DNA from: an uncultured Clostridia bacterium
Lineage (GTDB): Bacteria; Bacillota; Clostridia; Christensenellales; CAG-138
Length of the DNA: 8,169 bases
Reading direction: 5' to 3'
NCBI GenBank assembly: GCA_947304365.1
Contig: CAMZAY010000040.1
Coordinates: 1-8,169, forward strand
The notes under the pieces are model-generated. The model saw only the letters and a program-made list of their open reading frames with translations. It ran no database searches and was not told the DNA's origin. Below are positions 1 through 6,687 of this stretch, piece after piece; the first letter of the stretch is position 1; each line of letters begins with the position of its first letter. Made by a program: the position numbers and the translations under genes.

Positions 1-1
1 G

Positions 2-448
2 GCGCTTGCGAACGCCCAGTCCGCTTACGACAAGCTCCTTTCAAGGGTCGCCGCCGTAAAGGCGGAGGCGGAAAAGTCCGGCGAAGCCCCCGACGAAAAC
101 GCCGTCCTGGAATACAGGCAGCGCTTTATCGAGACCGTCGGCAGCGATCTTAACACCTCCCTCGGGCTGACGCTGCTTTACGACGCGATCAAGGCGGAGC
201 TTTCCCCCGCGACGAAGCTCGCCGTGATAGAGGATTTCGACCGCGTGCTCTCGCTCGACCTTACCAAAGCCGCTCCCGAGGAGAGCGCGGGCGAGAATCT
301 TTCCCATCTTGAGGAGCTCCTTATTAAGCGCGCAGAGGCGAAGAAGGCGAAGGATTGGGCGACGGCGGACGCCATCCGCGACGAGGTAAAGGCCGCCGGT
401 TACATGATAGTCGATACGCCCGAGGGCGCAAAGCTCAAGAAGATATAA
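2..448 (+). CDS. cysS: Cysteine--tRNA ligase (CysRS), C-terminal part; 5' end outside window
   Basis: This is the last 148 residues of a class I cysteinyl-tRNA synthetase, which charges tRNA-Cys with cysteine in the cytoplasm. The catalytic Rossmann domain (HIGH and KMSKS motifs) lies upstream of the window. What is visible is the helical DALR-type anticodon-region domain, with the family-typical DLNTSLGLTLLYDAI stretch, and then the C-terminal segment with the ending AKDWATADAIRDEVKAAGYMIVDTPEG, common to CysRS proteins (here at about residues 117-143 of the visible part). The frame is open from base 2. The ATG at 224 is an internal methionine and not a start. The next gene begins 27 bp after the stop, so this is probably the upstream member of a short operon. 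Confidence 0.95.
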   Translation, partial: ALANAQSAYDKLLSRVAAVKAEAEKSGEAPDENAVLEYRQRFIETVGSDLNTSLGLTLLYDAIKAELSPATKLAVIEDFDRVLSLDLTKAAPEESAGENLSHLEELLIKRAEAKKAKDWATADAIRDEVKAAGYMIVDTPEGAKLKKI

Positions 449-461
449 ACAATAATCCCGT

Positions 462-468
462 AAAGGAG
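462..468 (+). promoter_or_regulatory. Ribosome binding site AAAGGAG
   Basis: AAAGGAG lies 7 bases before the ATG at 476. This strong Shine-Dalgarno match fixes the start of the signal-peptide protein gene. Confidence 0.8.
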
Positions 469-475
469 AAACAAT

Positions 476-1408
476 ATGAAGACCCTTAAAAAGCTCGCTC
501 TTTTCCTGCTCATAGCAATGCTGGCGATCTCCGTCTGCGGCGCCGTCTTTGCAGAGGGCTCCGCCGACGCGTCTGAAGCGCCCACCGAAGCCGCCGCGAC
601 AGACGCCGCCGCGACCGAAGCCCCCGCGGAGACAAAGCCCGACGCCACTTACCGCATCTATGACGAAAACGGAAAGACCGTTACCGATATGAGCGCCATG
701 AGCTGCCTCGGCGGAAGCATGAACCTCTATATCAAGCACGCCTACAAGGTGGTCATCGGATATGCCGACGGCACCAAAATGAACGAGACCGAGGATGAGC
801 TCATACTCGATTTCGAGACGGATAATCCCGGCGTCACCCGCGATCACAACACGATCAACCTTCCCGCTTCCGATACGCCCTATAAAGTGACCGTAAAGGT
901 CGCCTATCCCAAGGCGAAGGAAGGCAGCGTGGATCTGCCCCTTACCGTAAAGCGCTTCAACGTGAGCCTGCCCGACATAGTGGTGGCGTTCATCGCCGTG
1001 TACGTTCTCATCAACGTGTTCACCGGCAAGGGCGCGCTCTTCTCCGATGAGTTCATTAAGGATGAGAAGAAGGACCAGTTCAAGAAGCTCGTCCGCCTGC
1101 TCGCCTGCGTCACCGGCGTAATGTTCCTTGCCGCGGCGGTGCTCTCGATCTGCTTCAGCTATCTCGACTGGGTCAAGATCGTAAGGTACGTCCTGTTCGG
1201 CTTGGGCCTTGCCTCGCTCATCGCGATGATGATAATCAACAGCGTCTTCACCGATAAGGAGAAGAAGCAGAAGGCGCAGGCCACGTCGCTTACCGGCGGC
1301 CCGTCCTCCAGCGCGGCGGCCTTCGAATTCGACGAGAACGAGCCCACCGTGGACGAGGTCCTTGCCGAGATCGAAAAGCAGAAGAACGAACCCAAACCGG
1401 AAAACTGA
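476..1408 (+). CDS. Secreted-leader membrane protein with ectodomain and three C-terminal TM segments, function unknown
   Basis: I do not recognise a family for this 310-residue protein. Residues 1-26 look like a signal peptide: two lysine-rich turns, a hydrophobic core, and a likely cleavage after VFA26. Residues 27-56 are an Ala/Glu/Thr/Pro-rich linker. Residues 57-163 form a beta-rich-looking soluble region that would be outside the membrane and loosely resembles a bacterial Ig-like fold (alternating strands such as YKVTVKVAYP); this is only a guess. Three hydrophobic segments follow at about 165-184, 206-228 and 235-257. The remaining 50 residues are charged and should be cytoplasmic. The start is set by AAAGGAG. 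The gene sits 27 bp after cysS and 18 bp before a PfoR-like membrane protein, so co-transcription and a joint membrane role with that protein are plausible but unproven. Confidence 0.85.
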   Translation: MKTLKKLALFLLIAMLAISVCGAVFAEGSADASEAPTEAAATDAAATEAPAETKPDATYRIYDENGKTVTDMSAMSCLGGSMNLYIKHAYKVVIGYADGTKMNETEDELILDFETDNPGVTRDHNTINLPASDTPYKVTVKVAYPKAKEGSVDLPLTVKRFNVSLPDIVVAFIAVYVLINVFTGKGALFSDEFIKDEKKDQFKKLVRLLACVTGVMFLAAAVLSICFSYLDWVKIVRYVLFGLGLASLIAMMIINSVFTDKEKKQKAQATSLTGGPSSSAAAFEFDENEPTVDEVLAEIEKQKNEPKPEN

Positions 1409-1426
1409 CCGTAAACGGTGAACGAA

Positions 1427-2626
1427 ATGGATAATGCAAAAGCCAAGACCCCTTGGATCAAGCGCTGCGTCCAAAGGTATCTCGTGGATGCTCTCGGCTC
1501 CATGGCGAAGGGCCTCTTCGCTACGCTGCTCGTCGGCACCATCATATGGGCCCTGTCCACGCTTATAGGAATGGCGCTTCCCGAGGCGGGTACACAGCTC
1601 AATTTCTGGCAGAAGATACTCGCCGCCGTCAACACCTTCTTCAAGGCCGTCTCCGGCGCGGCGATGAATAATTACGTCGTCGGCGCGGCGATCGGCATCG
1701 CCATCGCTCACGGCATGAAGGTCGCCCCGCTCGCGGTATTCTCCGCCGCCGTCACCGGCGCGATAGGCTACTGCTCCGGCATAGTGGGCGAGCAGGCCGG
1801 CGCCATGCAGAAGGCCATCGGCTTCGTCACCGCCGAAACGAATATCATCGCCGGCCCCATCGGCGCGTATTTCGCCGCCGTCATCGGCGCGGAGCTCGGC
1901 GATCTCGTCGCGGGGAAGACAAAGGTCGATATCCTCGTCGTGCCCCTCGTTTCGATACTCACCGGCGGCCTCGTCGGGTATCTTCTCGGCGCGCCCCTCG
2001 CGTTCTTCATCAAATGGCTCTCCCGCGTGATCGGGCTTTCCACCGCGCTCGCGCCCATCCCCATGGGCATCATCGTCGCGGTGCTCGTCGGCTGGATACT
2101 CACCGCGCCCATCTCAAGCGCGGCCATCTGCGCGATGCTCTTCTCGCAGGGCGTGCTCGATTCGCAGGAGGAGGTCGTCCGTCAGGGTCTGTACCTCGCC
2201 GCGGGCGCGGCAACGGTCGGCTGCTGCTGTCAGATGATCGGCTTCGCCGTCGCCTCCTTCCGTGAGAACAAATGGGGCGGCCTCGTTTCGCAGGGGCTCG
2301 GCACGTCCATGCTGCAGGTGCCGAACATAGTCCGTCACCCCGCGATAATCGTTCCGCCCACGCTTGCCGCAGCCATACTCGGCCCGATAGCGACGACGCT
2401 CCTTCCCATGCAGAATACCGGCATCAACGCCGGCATGGGCACCTGCGGGCTCGTCGGGCAGATCGGCACGTATATCACGATGCTCGGCCTCGGCGAAAGC
2501 TGGTGGCTCATAACGATCAAGGTACTGCTCCTCCATATCATACTCCCCGCGGCGATCGCATTCGGCGCGTCGGAGCTTATGAGGAAGCTCGGCTGGATCA
2601 AAAAAGGCGATATGCTGCTGGAATGA
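1427..2626 (+). CDS. PfoR-like PTS_EIIC_2 family integral membrane protein
   Basis: This 399-residue polytopic protein has about nine hydrophobic segments spread over its length. It carries the signature stretch of the PfoR/PTS_EIIC_2 group: GTSMLQVPNIVRHP, then an IVPPTLAAAILGPIATT segment, then NAGMGTCGLVGQIGT. The family is named for a Clostridium perfringens locus next to perfringolysin O and resembles the sugar-translocating IIC subunit of phosphotransferase systems. No EIIA or EIIB domain is fused or adjacent, so the substrate and phosphotransfer role are unknown. A run of three cysteines (VGCCCQ) lies in a membrane segment. An in-frame GTG at 1418 would add three residues; I prefer ATG at 1427 because a weak GGTGA lies 5 bases before it and nothing SD-like precedes the GTG. 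The gene ends 13 bp before a strong terminator, so it is the last of its operon. Confidence 0.85.
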   Translation: MDNAKAKTPWIKRCVQRYLVDALGSMAKGLFATLLVGTIIWALSTLIGMALPEAGTQLNFWQKILAAVNTFFKAVSGAAMNNYVVGAAIGIAIAHGMKVAPLAVFSAAVTGAIGYCSGIVGEQAGAMQKAIGFVTAETNIIAGPIGAYFAAVIGAELGDLVAGKTKVDILVVPLVSILTGGLVGYLLGAPLAFFIKWLSRVIGLSTALAPIPMGIIVAVLVGWILTAPISSAAICAMLFSQGVLDSQEEVVRQGLYLAAGAATVGCCCQMIGFAVASFRENKWGGLVSQGLGTSMLQVPNIVRHPAIIVPPTLAAAILGPIATTLLPMQNTGINAGMGTCGLVGQIGTYITMLGLGESWWLITIKVLLLHIILPAAIAFGASELMRKLGWIKKGDMLLE

Positions 2627-2638
2627 TATTACGGATCG

Positions 2639-2670
2639 AACGGTGAAGCAAAAAGCTTCACCGTTTTTTT
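2639..2670 (+). terminator. Rho-independent terminator after the PfoR-like gene
   Basis: CGGTGAAGC (2641-2649) pairs perfectly with GCTTCACCG (2655-2663) around an AAAAA loop, and seven T residues follow directly (2664-2670). It ends the cysS-side operon and separates it from engB. Confidence 0.93.
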
Positions 2671-2681
2671 ATTATACCCCC

Positions 2682-2710
2682 TTTACAATCGCGCTCGCCT
2701 CTGCTAAAAT
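2682..2710 (+). promoter_or_regulatory. Sigma-A-type promoter for engB
   Basis: TTTACA (2682-2687) and TAAAAT (2705-2710) are separated by exactly 17 bp and each matches the consensus at 5 of 6 positions. Transcription would start near 2717, giving a leader of about 22 bases. The position just after the upstream terminator supports an independent engB transcript. Confidence 0.75.
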
Positions 2711-2738
2711 TGCGCCGTACAGGAAGGAAAGCTTGGAT

Positions 2739-3338
2739 ATGGATTTCACAATAAAAACCGCAAGGTTCATTACGAGCGCCGGCGTCGGGTCGGAGCTCCC
2801 CGAAAGGCTCCCGTGCGAGATAGCCATCGTCGGCAAATCGAACGTGGGGAAGAGCTCGCTCATAAACGCGCTCTGCGGCAGGAACAAGCTCGCAAAGACC
2901 TCCGCCACGCCCGGTAAAACGCGGCTCATAAACTTCTTTTTGCTTAATGAGGAGTTTTATCTTGTCGACCTGCCGGGCTACGGCTATGCCGCCGCTCCCA
3001 AGGCGGAGCAGGAAAAATGGGGCAGACTGATGGAGGATTATCTTTCCTCCGGCAGGGTCTCGCATATCTATATGCTAATAGATATCAGGCATGAGCCCAC
3101 CGCGCTCGATAAGCAGATGTTCGGCTACATCATCTATTACGGCATACCCTATACCCTTATCGCGACAAAGGCGGATAAGCTTGCCAAAACAAAGCGCCGC
3201 TCCGCCGCGAACGCCGCCGCAAAGCTGCTCGGCGCGCCGCCCTACGCCGTGGCGTGGTCTTCCGAGACGGGCGACGGCAGGGAGGAGCTGCTTGAAAGGA
3301 TCGACGCGGTCGTCCATCCCACCGCGGGGGAAGAATAA
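2739..3338 (+). CDS. engB: Ribosome biogenesis GTP-binding protein EngB/YsxC (YihA)
   Basis: This is a 199-residue small GTPase of the TrmE-Era-EngA-EngB group that assists late assembly of the large ribosomal subunit. All expected motifs are present: G1 GKSNVGKS (32-39), the G2 region with SATPGKT (T61), G3 DLPG (77-80) followed by the EngB-typical YGYA, G4 TKAD (143-146) and G5-like SSET (174-177). The length matches the family norm of about 200. The frame is open back to a GTG at 2643, but that would run through a terminator stem and the promoter, so I place the start at ATG 2739, preceded by GGAAGGA (2722-2728). In many Firmicutes this gene follows lon; here it stands alone behind its own promoter. 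Confidence 0.95.
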   Translation: MDFTIKTARFITSAGVGSELPERLPCEIAIVGKSNVGKSSLINALCGRNKLAKTSATPGKTRLINFFLLNEEFYLVDLPGYGYAAAPKAEQEKWGRLMEDYLSSGRVSHIYMLIDIRHEPTALDKQMFGYIIYYGIPYTLIATKADKLAKTKRRSAANAAAKLLGAPPYAVAWSSETGDGREELLERIDAVVHPTAGEE

Positions 3339-3384
3339 AATATTTTCAAATCCTATTGACATATAGGATGGATGAACGCATAAT
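3334..3384 (+). promoter_or_regulatory. Strong promoter with UP-like element for the zinc-ribbon operon
   Basis: TTGACA (3356-3361, perfect -35) and CATAAT (3379-3384, 5 of 6 for -10) are spaced by 17 bp. An AT-rich block with AAAATATTTT (3337-3346) sits just upstream, where a UP element that binds the RNA polymerase alpha subunit would be. The start would be near 3391, leaving a leader of about 53 bases. UP function is inferred from position and composition only. Confidence 0.8.
3350..3369 (+). promoter_or_regulatory. Inverted repeat over the -35 box, candidate operator
   Basis: ATCCTAT (3350-3356) and ATAGGAT (3363-3369) form a perfect 7-bp inverted repeat with a 6-base centre, and the -35 hexamer runs from the last base of the left arm into the centre. 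No T-run follows on the plus strand, so it is unlikely to be a terminator for engB. A dimeric regulator bound here would block or contact RNA polymerase; no such regulator is identified. Confidence 0.5.
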
Positions 3385-3397
3385 AAGTAAAAATAAG

Positions 3398-3416
3398 CTG
3401 CGGGAGCGCCGCAGCC
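3398..3416 (+). promoter_or_regulatory. Hairpin at the 5' end of the zinc-ribbon operon transcript
   Basis: GCTGCGG (3398-3404) pairs with CCGCAGC (3410-3416) around a GAGCG loop. It would lie within about 8 bases of the predicted transcript start and has no T-run after it. A 5' stabilising stem that protects the mRNA is the simplest reading; a protein-binding site is possible. Confidence 0.55.
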
Positions 3417-3443
3417 AATGCAAGATACCGAAGGGGGATCAAT

Positions 3444-3926
3444 ATGGGACTTAAGAAGTGTCCGCGATGCGAACTTAATTATATAAAGGATGACGAGAAG
3501 CTCTGCAACGTATGCAAACGCGCCGCCAAGCACGAGGAGGAGCCCGAAGACGAGCTCATGTGCATCGAGTGCGGCGAGCATCCCGCCATGAAGGGCAAGG
3601 AGATCTGCGCCGAGTGCTATAAGGAGAGTCTCCGTCAGCAGCATCTTCAGAACCAGCGCAAGGCGATGTCGAACATGGATTTCGAGGATGTGGAGGTCGT
3701 CTCCGGCGTGGATCTGCCCGATGAGGAGATCCCCACCGGCAGCCTGCCCGACGAGCTTGCGGATGAGTTCGAGGACGAGATCGCTCCGAACGCTCCCGAA
3801 GAGGGAGAGATCGAATTCACAAAGGGCCTTTCTCTCGAAGCCTTGAGCGAGGAAGAGAACGAAGAGCCCGACGACGATGAAGAGGTCGATGAGGGATTCA
3901 CCCCGGCCAAGAGGAAACACCGCTGA
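3444..3926 (+). CDS. Duplicated zinc-ribbon protein with long acidic tail, function unknown
   Basis: This 160-residue protein starts with two zinc-ribbon-like modules of identical spacing: C6-x2-C9, x11, C21-x2-C24 and C40-x2-C43, x11, C55-x2-C58. Each set of four cysteines should bind one zinc ion. A short basic, glutamine-rich helix follows (about 60-75). From about residue 78 to 150 the chain is dominated by Asp and Glu and probably disordered, and it ends with a basic AKRKHR tail. No catalytic motif is visible, so a role in binding nucleic acid or protein is inferred from the zinc ribbons alone. The start has a clear AGGGGG at 3432-3437, 6 bases before ATG. It is the first gene of an operon with a metallophosphoesterase (5-bp gap) and a DUF3885-like gene. 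Confidence 0.85.
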   Translation: MGLKKCPRCELNYIKDDEKLCNVCKRAAKHEEEPEDELMCIECGEHPAMKGKEICAECYKESLRQQHLQNQRKAMSNMDFEDVEVVSGVDLPDEEIPTGSLPDELADEFEDEIAPNAPEEGEIEFTKGLSLEALSEEENEEPDDDEEVDEGFTPAKRKHR

Positions 3927-3931
3927 TCTTT

Positions 3932-4657
3932 ATGAAGCTTTTTGCCATAGCCGATCTGCATATGGACGGCGGCGCGGGCAAGCCCATGGACGTTTTCGGT
4001 CCCAACTGGGCGGGGCGTCGCGACCGCATATTCGGCTCATGGCGCGAAACAGTCGGGGAGGGGGACGCCGTCCTCGTTCCCGGCGACATATCGTGGGCGA
4101 TGCATTTTCGTGACGCGTTGCCCGACCTTATTGATCTATCCGAGCTTCCCGGTAAAAAGGTGCTGCTTCGCGGCAACCACGATTACTGGTGGGGCTCGCT
4201 TACTAAGATGCGTTCCGTACTTCCCGAAAGCGTAAAGCTCGTCCAGAACGACGCCTGCGATATTGGCCCCGCCGTCATCGCGGGCTCAAGGGGCTGGATA
4301 CTCCCCTCGGACAGCGATTTCAAAACGGAGGATAAAAAGATCTACGAAAGGGAGCTCATACGCCTGGAGCTGTCGCTCTCCGCGGCAAAGCGCCTCGCCG
4401 GGCAGGATAAGCCCATCGTCGCCATGCTCCATTACCCGCCCCTTATGCGGGACGGCGCCCCAACTGGCTTCACCGCCCTCCTCGAAAAATACGGCGTCTC
4501 CCGCTGCGTTTACGGGCATCTGCACGGCTCCCCCGCATGGGAGGTCGGCTTCAAGGGCGAAATGAACGGCGTCGTGTACGACCTCGTTTCCGCCGACGCG
4601 CTGGGCTTCGCGCCTTTGTGCATCGAGGAATTCTGCGAAGGGGATGAGGAAGAGTGA
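3932..4657 (+). CDS. Calcineurin-like metallophosphoesterase (COG1768 type)
   Basis: This 241-residue predicted phosphohydrolase has the full set of two-metal binding motifs: D8-x-H10, G51-D52, G81-N-H-D84, H167 (in MLHYPP) and G195-H-L-H198. These residues normally coordinate a dinuclear Mn/Fe/Zn centre that hydrolyses phosphomonoesters or diesters; the substrate cannot be told from sequence. The FGPNW and YWWG stretches are, as I recall, typical of the COG1768 branch found in Clostridia. No signal peptide or membrane segment is seen, so it should be cytoplasmic. The ATG is 5 bp after the zinc-ribbon stop and has no good SD close by (GAGGAA at 3911-3916 is 15 bases away), so translation probably depends on coupling to the upstream gene. 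Its stop overlaps the next gene's GTG. Confidence 0.92.
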   Translation: MKLFAIADLHMDGGAGKPMDVFGPNWAGRRDRIFGSWRETVGEGDAVLVPGDISWAMHFRDALPDLIDLSELPGKKVLLRGNHDYWWGSLTKMRSVLPESVKLVQNDACDIGPAVIAGSRGWILPSDSDFKTEDKKIYERELIRLELSLSAAKRLAGQDKPIVAMLHYPPLMRDGAPTGFTALLEKYGVSRCVYGHLHGSPAWEVGFKGEMNGVVYDLVSADALGFAPLCIEEFCEGDEEE

Positions 4658-5310
4658 GCAAAATCGAAAAGCTCCTGCTCGATAAGGACTTTCAATATCT
4701 TCCCCCCTTCTTTTTAAGGCATGAGCTGTCGCTGCGGTGCGGGCTTTCACTCGGAACTAAGCGTTCCGCGCTCCGCCGCGCGCGGGAGATATTCAAACTG
4801 CTCTTTGACGGCGCTCCCGATGCGATCGCCTTCAACTATTGGCTGACCGACTTTTCTGAGAGCGGCGGTCCCGCTTGTGAGGCGTTCGACCGTCCCGGCG
4901 AAGCCGAAAGCATCCATTCCGGTTATCTTAACGACGTTAAGAGGATCACGGAGTTCCTTCTCGACAATCAGCTTAAATACCGGCACACAGTCGTCCGCGG
5001 CACTCCTTCCGTATTGAATGAGGAGGACGGACTCGTTCTCAACAACCGCGTGATCTGCTATTCCGACGGGAAAGCCTTTGATAACGAAAAGCTGATAAAA
5101 CTATGCGTTGACGACCGATTCGATCCCTGTATCGGCTTCGTCTCGTTCGAAAACGAATGCCTGCTGCTCATTTATGACGACCGCGGCTGCGATATCGTTT
5201 TTGCGGACGAAGGGAAATTCCTTGAGTTCTATCCGAAGCTCGAACCCTTTTTTCTGGATCATGACCGCGAGATGATGGGGGAGAGATACAAAAGGCTGAA
5301 GGCAGAATAA
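4654..5310 (+). CDS. DUF3885-like protein
   Basis: This 218-residue soluble protein resembles DUF3885 proteins, whose function is not known. The matching features are the N-terminal PPFFLRHELSLRCG (about 17-30) followed by a helix with RAREIFKLLFDG, and the C-terminal YDDRGCDIVF (174-183) followed by a long helix with LDHDREMMGERY. The family call rests on remembered pattern and not on a search. No membrane segment, signal peptide or catalytic motif is apparent. It starts with GTG at 4654, overlapping the metallophosphoesterase stop as GTGA, with GAGGA or GAAGGGG upstream; tight translational coupling is likely. A strong terminator follows 13 bp after the stop, so it is the last gene of this operon. 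Confidence 0.8.
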   Translation: MSKIEKLLLDKDFQYLPPFFLRHELSLRCGLSLGTKRSALRRAREIFKLLFDGAPDAIAFNYWLTDFSESGGPACEAFDRPGEAESIHSGYLNDVKRITEFLLDNQLKYRHTVVRGTPSVLNEEDGLVLNNRVICYSDGKAFDNEKLIKLCVDDRFDPCIGFVSFENECLLLIYDDRGCDIVFADEGKFLEFYPKLEPFFLDHDREMMGERYKRLKAE

Positions 5311-5323
5311 CGGAATAGTAAAA

Positions 5324-5358
5324 CAAGCTGAGGAAAAATCCTCAGCTTGCTGTTTTTT
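5324..5358. terminator. Terminator between convergent operons, probably bidirectional
   Basis: CAAGCTGAGGA (5324-5334) pairs perfectly with TCCTCAGCTTG (5339-5349) around AAAA. On the plus strand a CTG and six T residues follow (5353-5358). On the minus strand the stem is followed by TTTTACTATT, so it can also end the serpin transcript, whose stop codon is 13 bp away. Confidence 0.9.
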
Positions 5359-5370
5359 ATTCTCCCTTTA

Positions 5371-6672
5371 TCACGCGCCGACGTCCATCATCGTCCCGAT
5401 GAAGAACGGCAGGTTCGTCTCGGTATCGATGAGCATATAGACGAACGGCCTGTCAAGGCGTATCGTGTGCTCATAGAGCATCGCGGCCTCGTCGCACACC
5501 ATGACCGCGGTCGCGGCGCCGGCGCGGGTGCCCCTCTCGTCCACGGAAATGAACGTCTTATGGAACACGCGGCTGATGTAGAGGTTTCCCTCGGTGGAGC
5601 TGCCCAGCGCGGAAAGGTCCGATACGCTGCTGTTGAAGGCGGAGGGCATGCCCATATTGCCGAGCACGTCCGAAAGCTCGCAGGAAAAATCAGTCTCGAA
5701 CTTGGGGATAGCGGTCATCACCGGCTCGTCCTTCGCGCCGTTCAATATGCCCATCAGCTTTTCGCCGTCGAGCGAGGCGACAAGCTCGCTGACGCTCACG
5801 CCCTCGTTCGGAAGGAGCGCGCAGAACGCGTACCTGCCGCCCGAATAATACTTGATGAAGCCTTCGGCGTTGTCCGCCTTGAGGTATGTGTTCTCCTCGC
5901 CGTACATGAACTCGGCGCTGCGCGTGCCGCCGTTCTCAAGCGTAAAGACGGCGTTTCCGACCTCGCTCTCCTTATAGATGCGGTCCCATTCTGCGTCGAA
6001 CGCGAGCGCGTTGATAAGGAACATAACGGCGTCTCCCATGTTGACGTCCTTGCTCAGTATCTCGGGGATCATGCCGTCGGTCTTTTCCTTAACCCAGTTG
6101 TTGATATCCGTGCGGGTCTTTTCGTCGAAGGGCGCTTTATAAGCGTCCGCGCCGTAATAATCGGCGTTCTTCTGGAGGAAGGCGTCGTTCACGGTGAACC
6201 TTTCGTCCGCCGTGAACCAGATGGAATTCGCAAGCTCCAGCTTGGCTTTATCGCTGTTTATAAGCTGCGCCGCATAGTTATAATAAAACTCGTTCAGCTC
6301 GTCCGTGCTCATGCCCAGCACCTTTTCCATCTCGGCAAGGGTGTCCCCCTTGGCGCCGTTCGCCGTCATGGAGAGCGCCGCAAGCACCGAGAGCGGGGAG
6401 ATGAGGGAGTTGCCCTCGCCCGCGCCGGCCTTGAACAGCCTTATTGCGAAATCCGCCGCCTTGACGGCGCTTTCGTTCGCAGGGACGACCGGCTTCGCGG
6501 TGTTCTTCGAGGTGAAATTCGCCATCAGGTTCATGGTTTTTGCAGTGCTTACCGCACCGTTGTTTATCGGCTGCACCGTGGCTGAGGTCTTACAGCCGAC
6601 GGCCGAAACGAGTATCGCTCCCGCCGCCAAAAGGCACAGCGCCTTTTTGATAATGCTGTTTATTCGCTTCAT
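5371..6672 (-). CDS. Lipoprotein serpin (serine protease inhibitor family)
   Basis: This 433-residue protein is a full-length serpin on a lipoprotein leader. Residues 1-26 form a signal peptide and Cys27 (SAVGC) is the likely lipid-modified residue, so it should sit on the outer face of the membrane. A linker of about 45 residues precedes the serpin core (about 72-433), with NSLISPLSVLAALSMTANGA and FLINALAFDAEW matching conserved blocks. The hinge ERGTRAGAAT (379-388) has the small residues needed for loop insertion, so it looks inhibitory. Counting from the hinge Gly381 as P15 gives P1 Glu395 and P1' Ala396, with an unusual Cys393 at P3; the exact scissile bond is inferred. The C terminus DRPFVYMLID...FFIGTMMD is also typical. 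GAAAGGAG (6679-6686) sets the start. It is the last gene after a sigma factor and a putative anti-sigma gene. Confidence 0.95.
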   Translation of the reverse strand: MKRINSIIKKALCLLAAGAILVSAVGCKTSATVQPINNGAVSTAKTMNLMANFTSKNTAKPVVPANESAVKAADFAIRLFKAGAGEGNSLISPLSVLAALSMTANGAKGDTLAEMEKVLGMSTDELNEFYYNYAAQLINSDKAKLELANSIWFTADERFTVNDAFLQKNADYYGADAYKAPFDEKTRTDINNWVKEKTDGMIPEILSKDVNMGDAVMFLINALAFDAEWDRIYKESEVGNAVFTLENGGTRSAEFMYGEENTYLKADNAEGFIKYYSGGRYAFCALLPNEGVSVSELVASLDGEKLMGILNGAKDEPVMTAIPKFETDFSCELSDVLGNMGMPSAFNSSVSDLSALGSSTEGNLYISRVFHKTFISVDERGTRAGAATAVMVCDEAAMLYEHTIRLDRPFVYMLIDTETNLPFFIGTMMDVGA

Positions 6673-6678
6673 AAATAA

Positions 6679-6686
6679 CTCCTTTC
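6679..6686 (-). promoter_or_regulatory. Ribosome binding site GAAAGGAG of the serpin gene
   Basis: The complement reads GAAAGGAG, 6 bases before the serpin ATG and within the 15-bp gap after the preceding gene. It is the best SD in the operon, so the serpin may be translated more strongly than the two genes before it. Confidence 0.75.
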
Positions 6687-6687
6687 G

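Noticed and set aside
41..1711. Minus-strand open frame of 556 codons opposite cysS, the membrane protein and the PfoR-like gene
   Set aside because: It spans three well-supported plus-strand genes and their gaps. The predicted protein is a Gly/His/Leu/Arg-rich shadow with no domain, and such frames are common opposite GC-rich genes that avoid TTA/CTA/TCA codons.
2643..2738. N-terminal extension of engB from a GTG at 2643
   Set aside because: It lies in the terminator stem and promoter, and adds residues that EngB proteins lack; ATG 2739 has a good RBS and gives the normal length.
3350..3369. Terminator of engB
   Set aside because: The repeat has AT-rich 7-bp arms and no T-run on the plus strand; no convincing terminator follows engB, so some read-through into the next operon is possible.
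3075..3920. Minus-strand open frame opposite the end of engB and the zinc-ribbon gene
   Set aside because: It runs across a promoter region and two supported genes; the sequence is low-complexity Leu-rich shadow of acidic codons.
5347..6585. Plus-strand open frame of 412 codons opposite the serpin
   Set aside because: It is antisense to a clear full-length serpin, has Val/Arg/His-rich composition, and begins inside the terminator and U-tract region.
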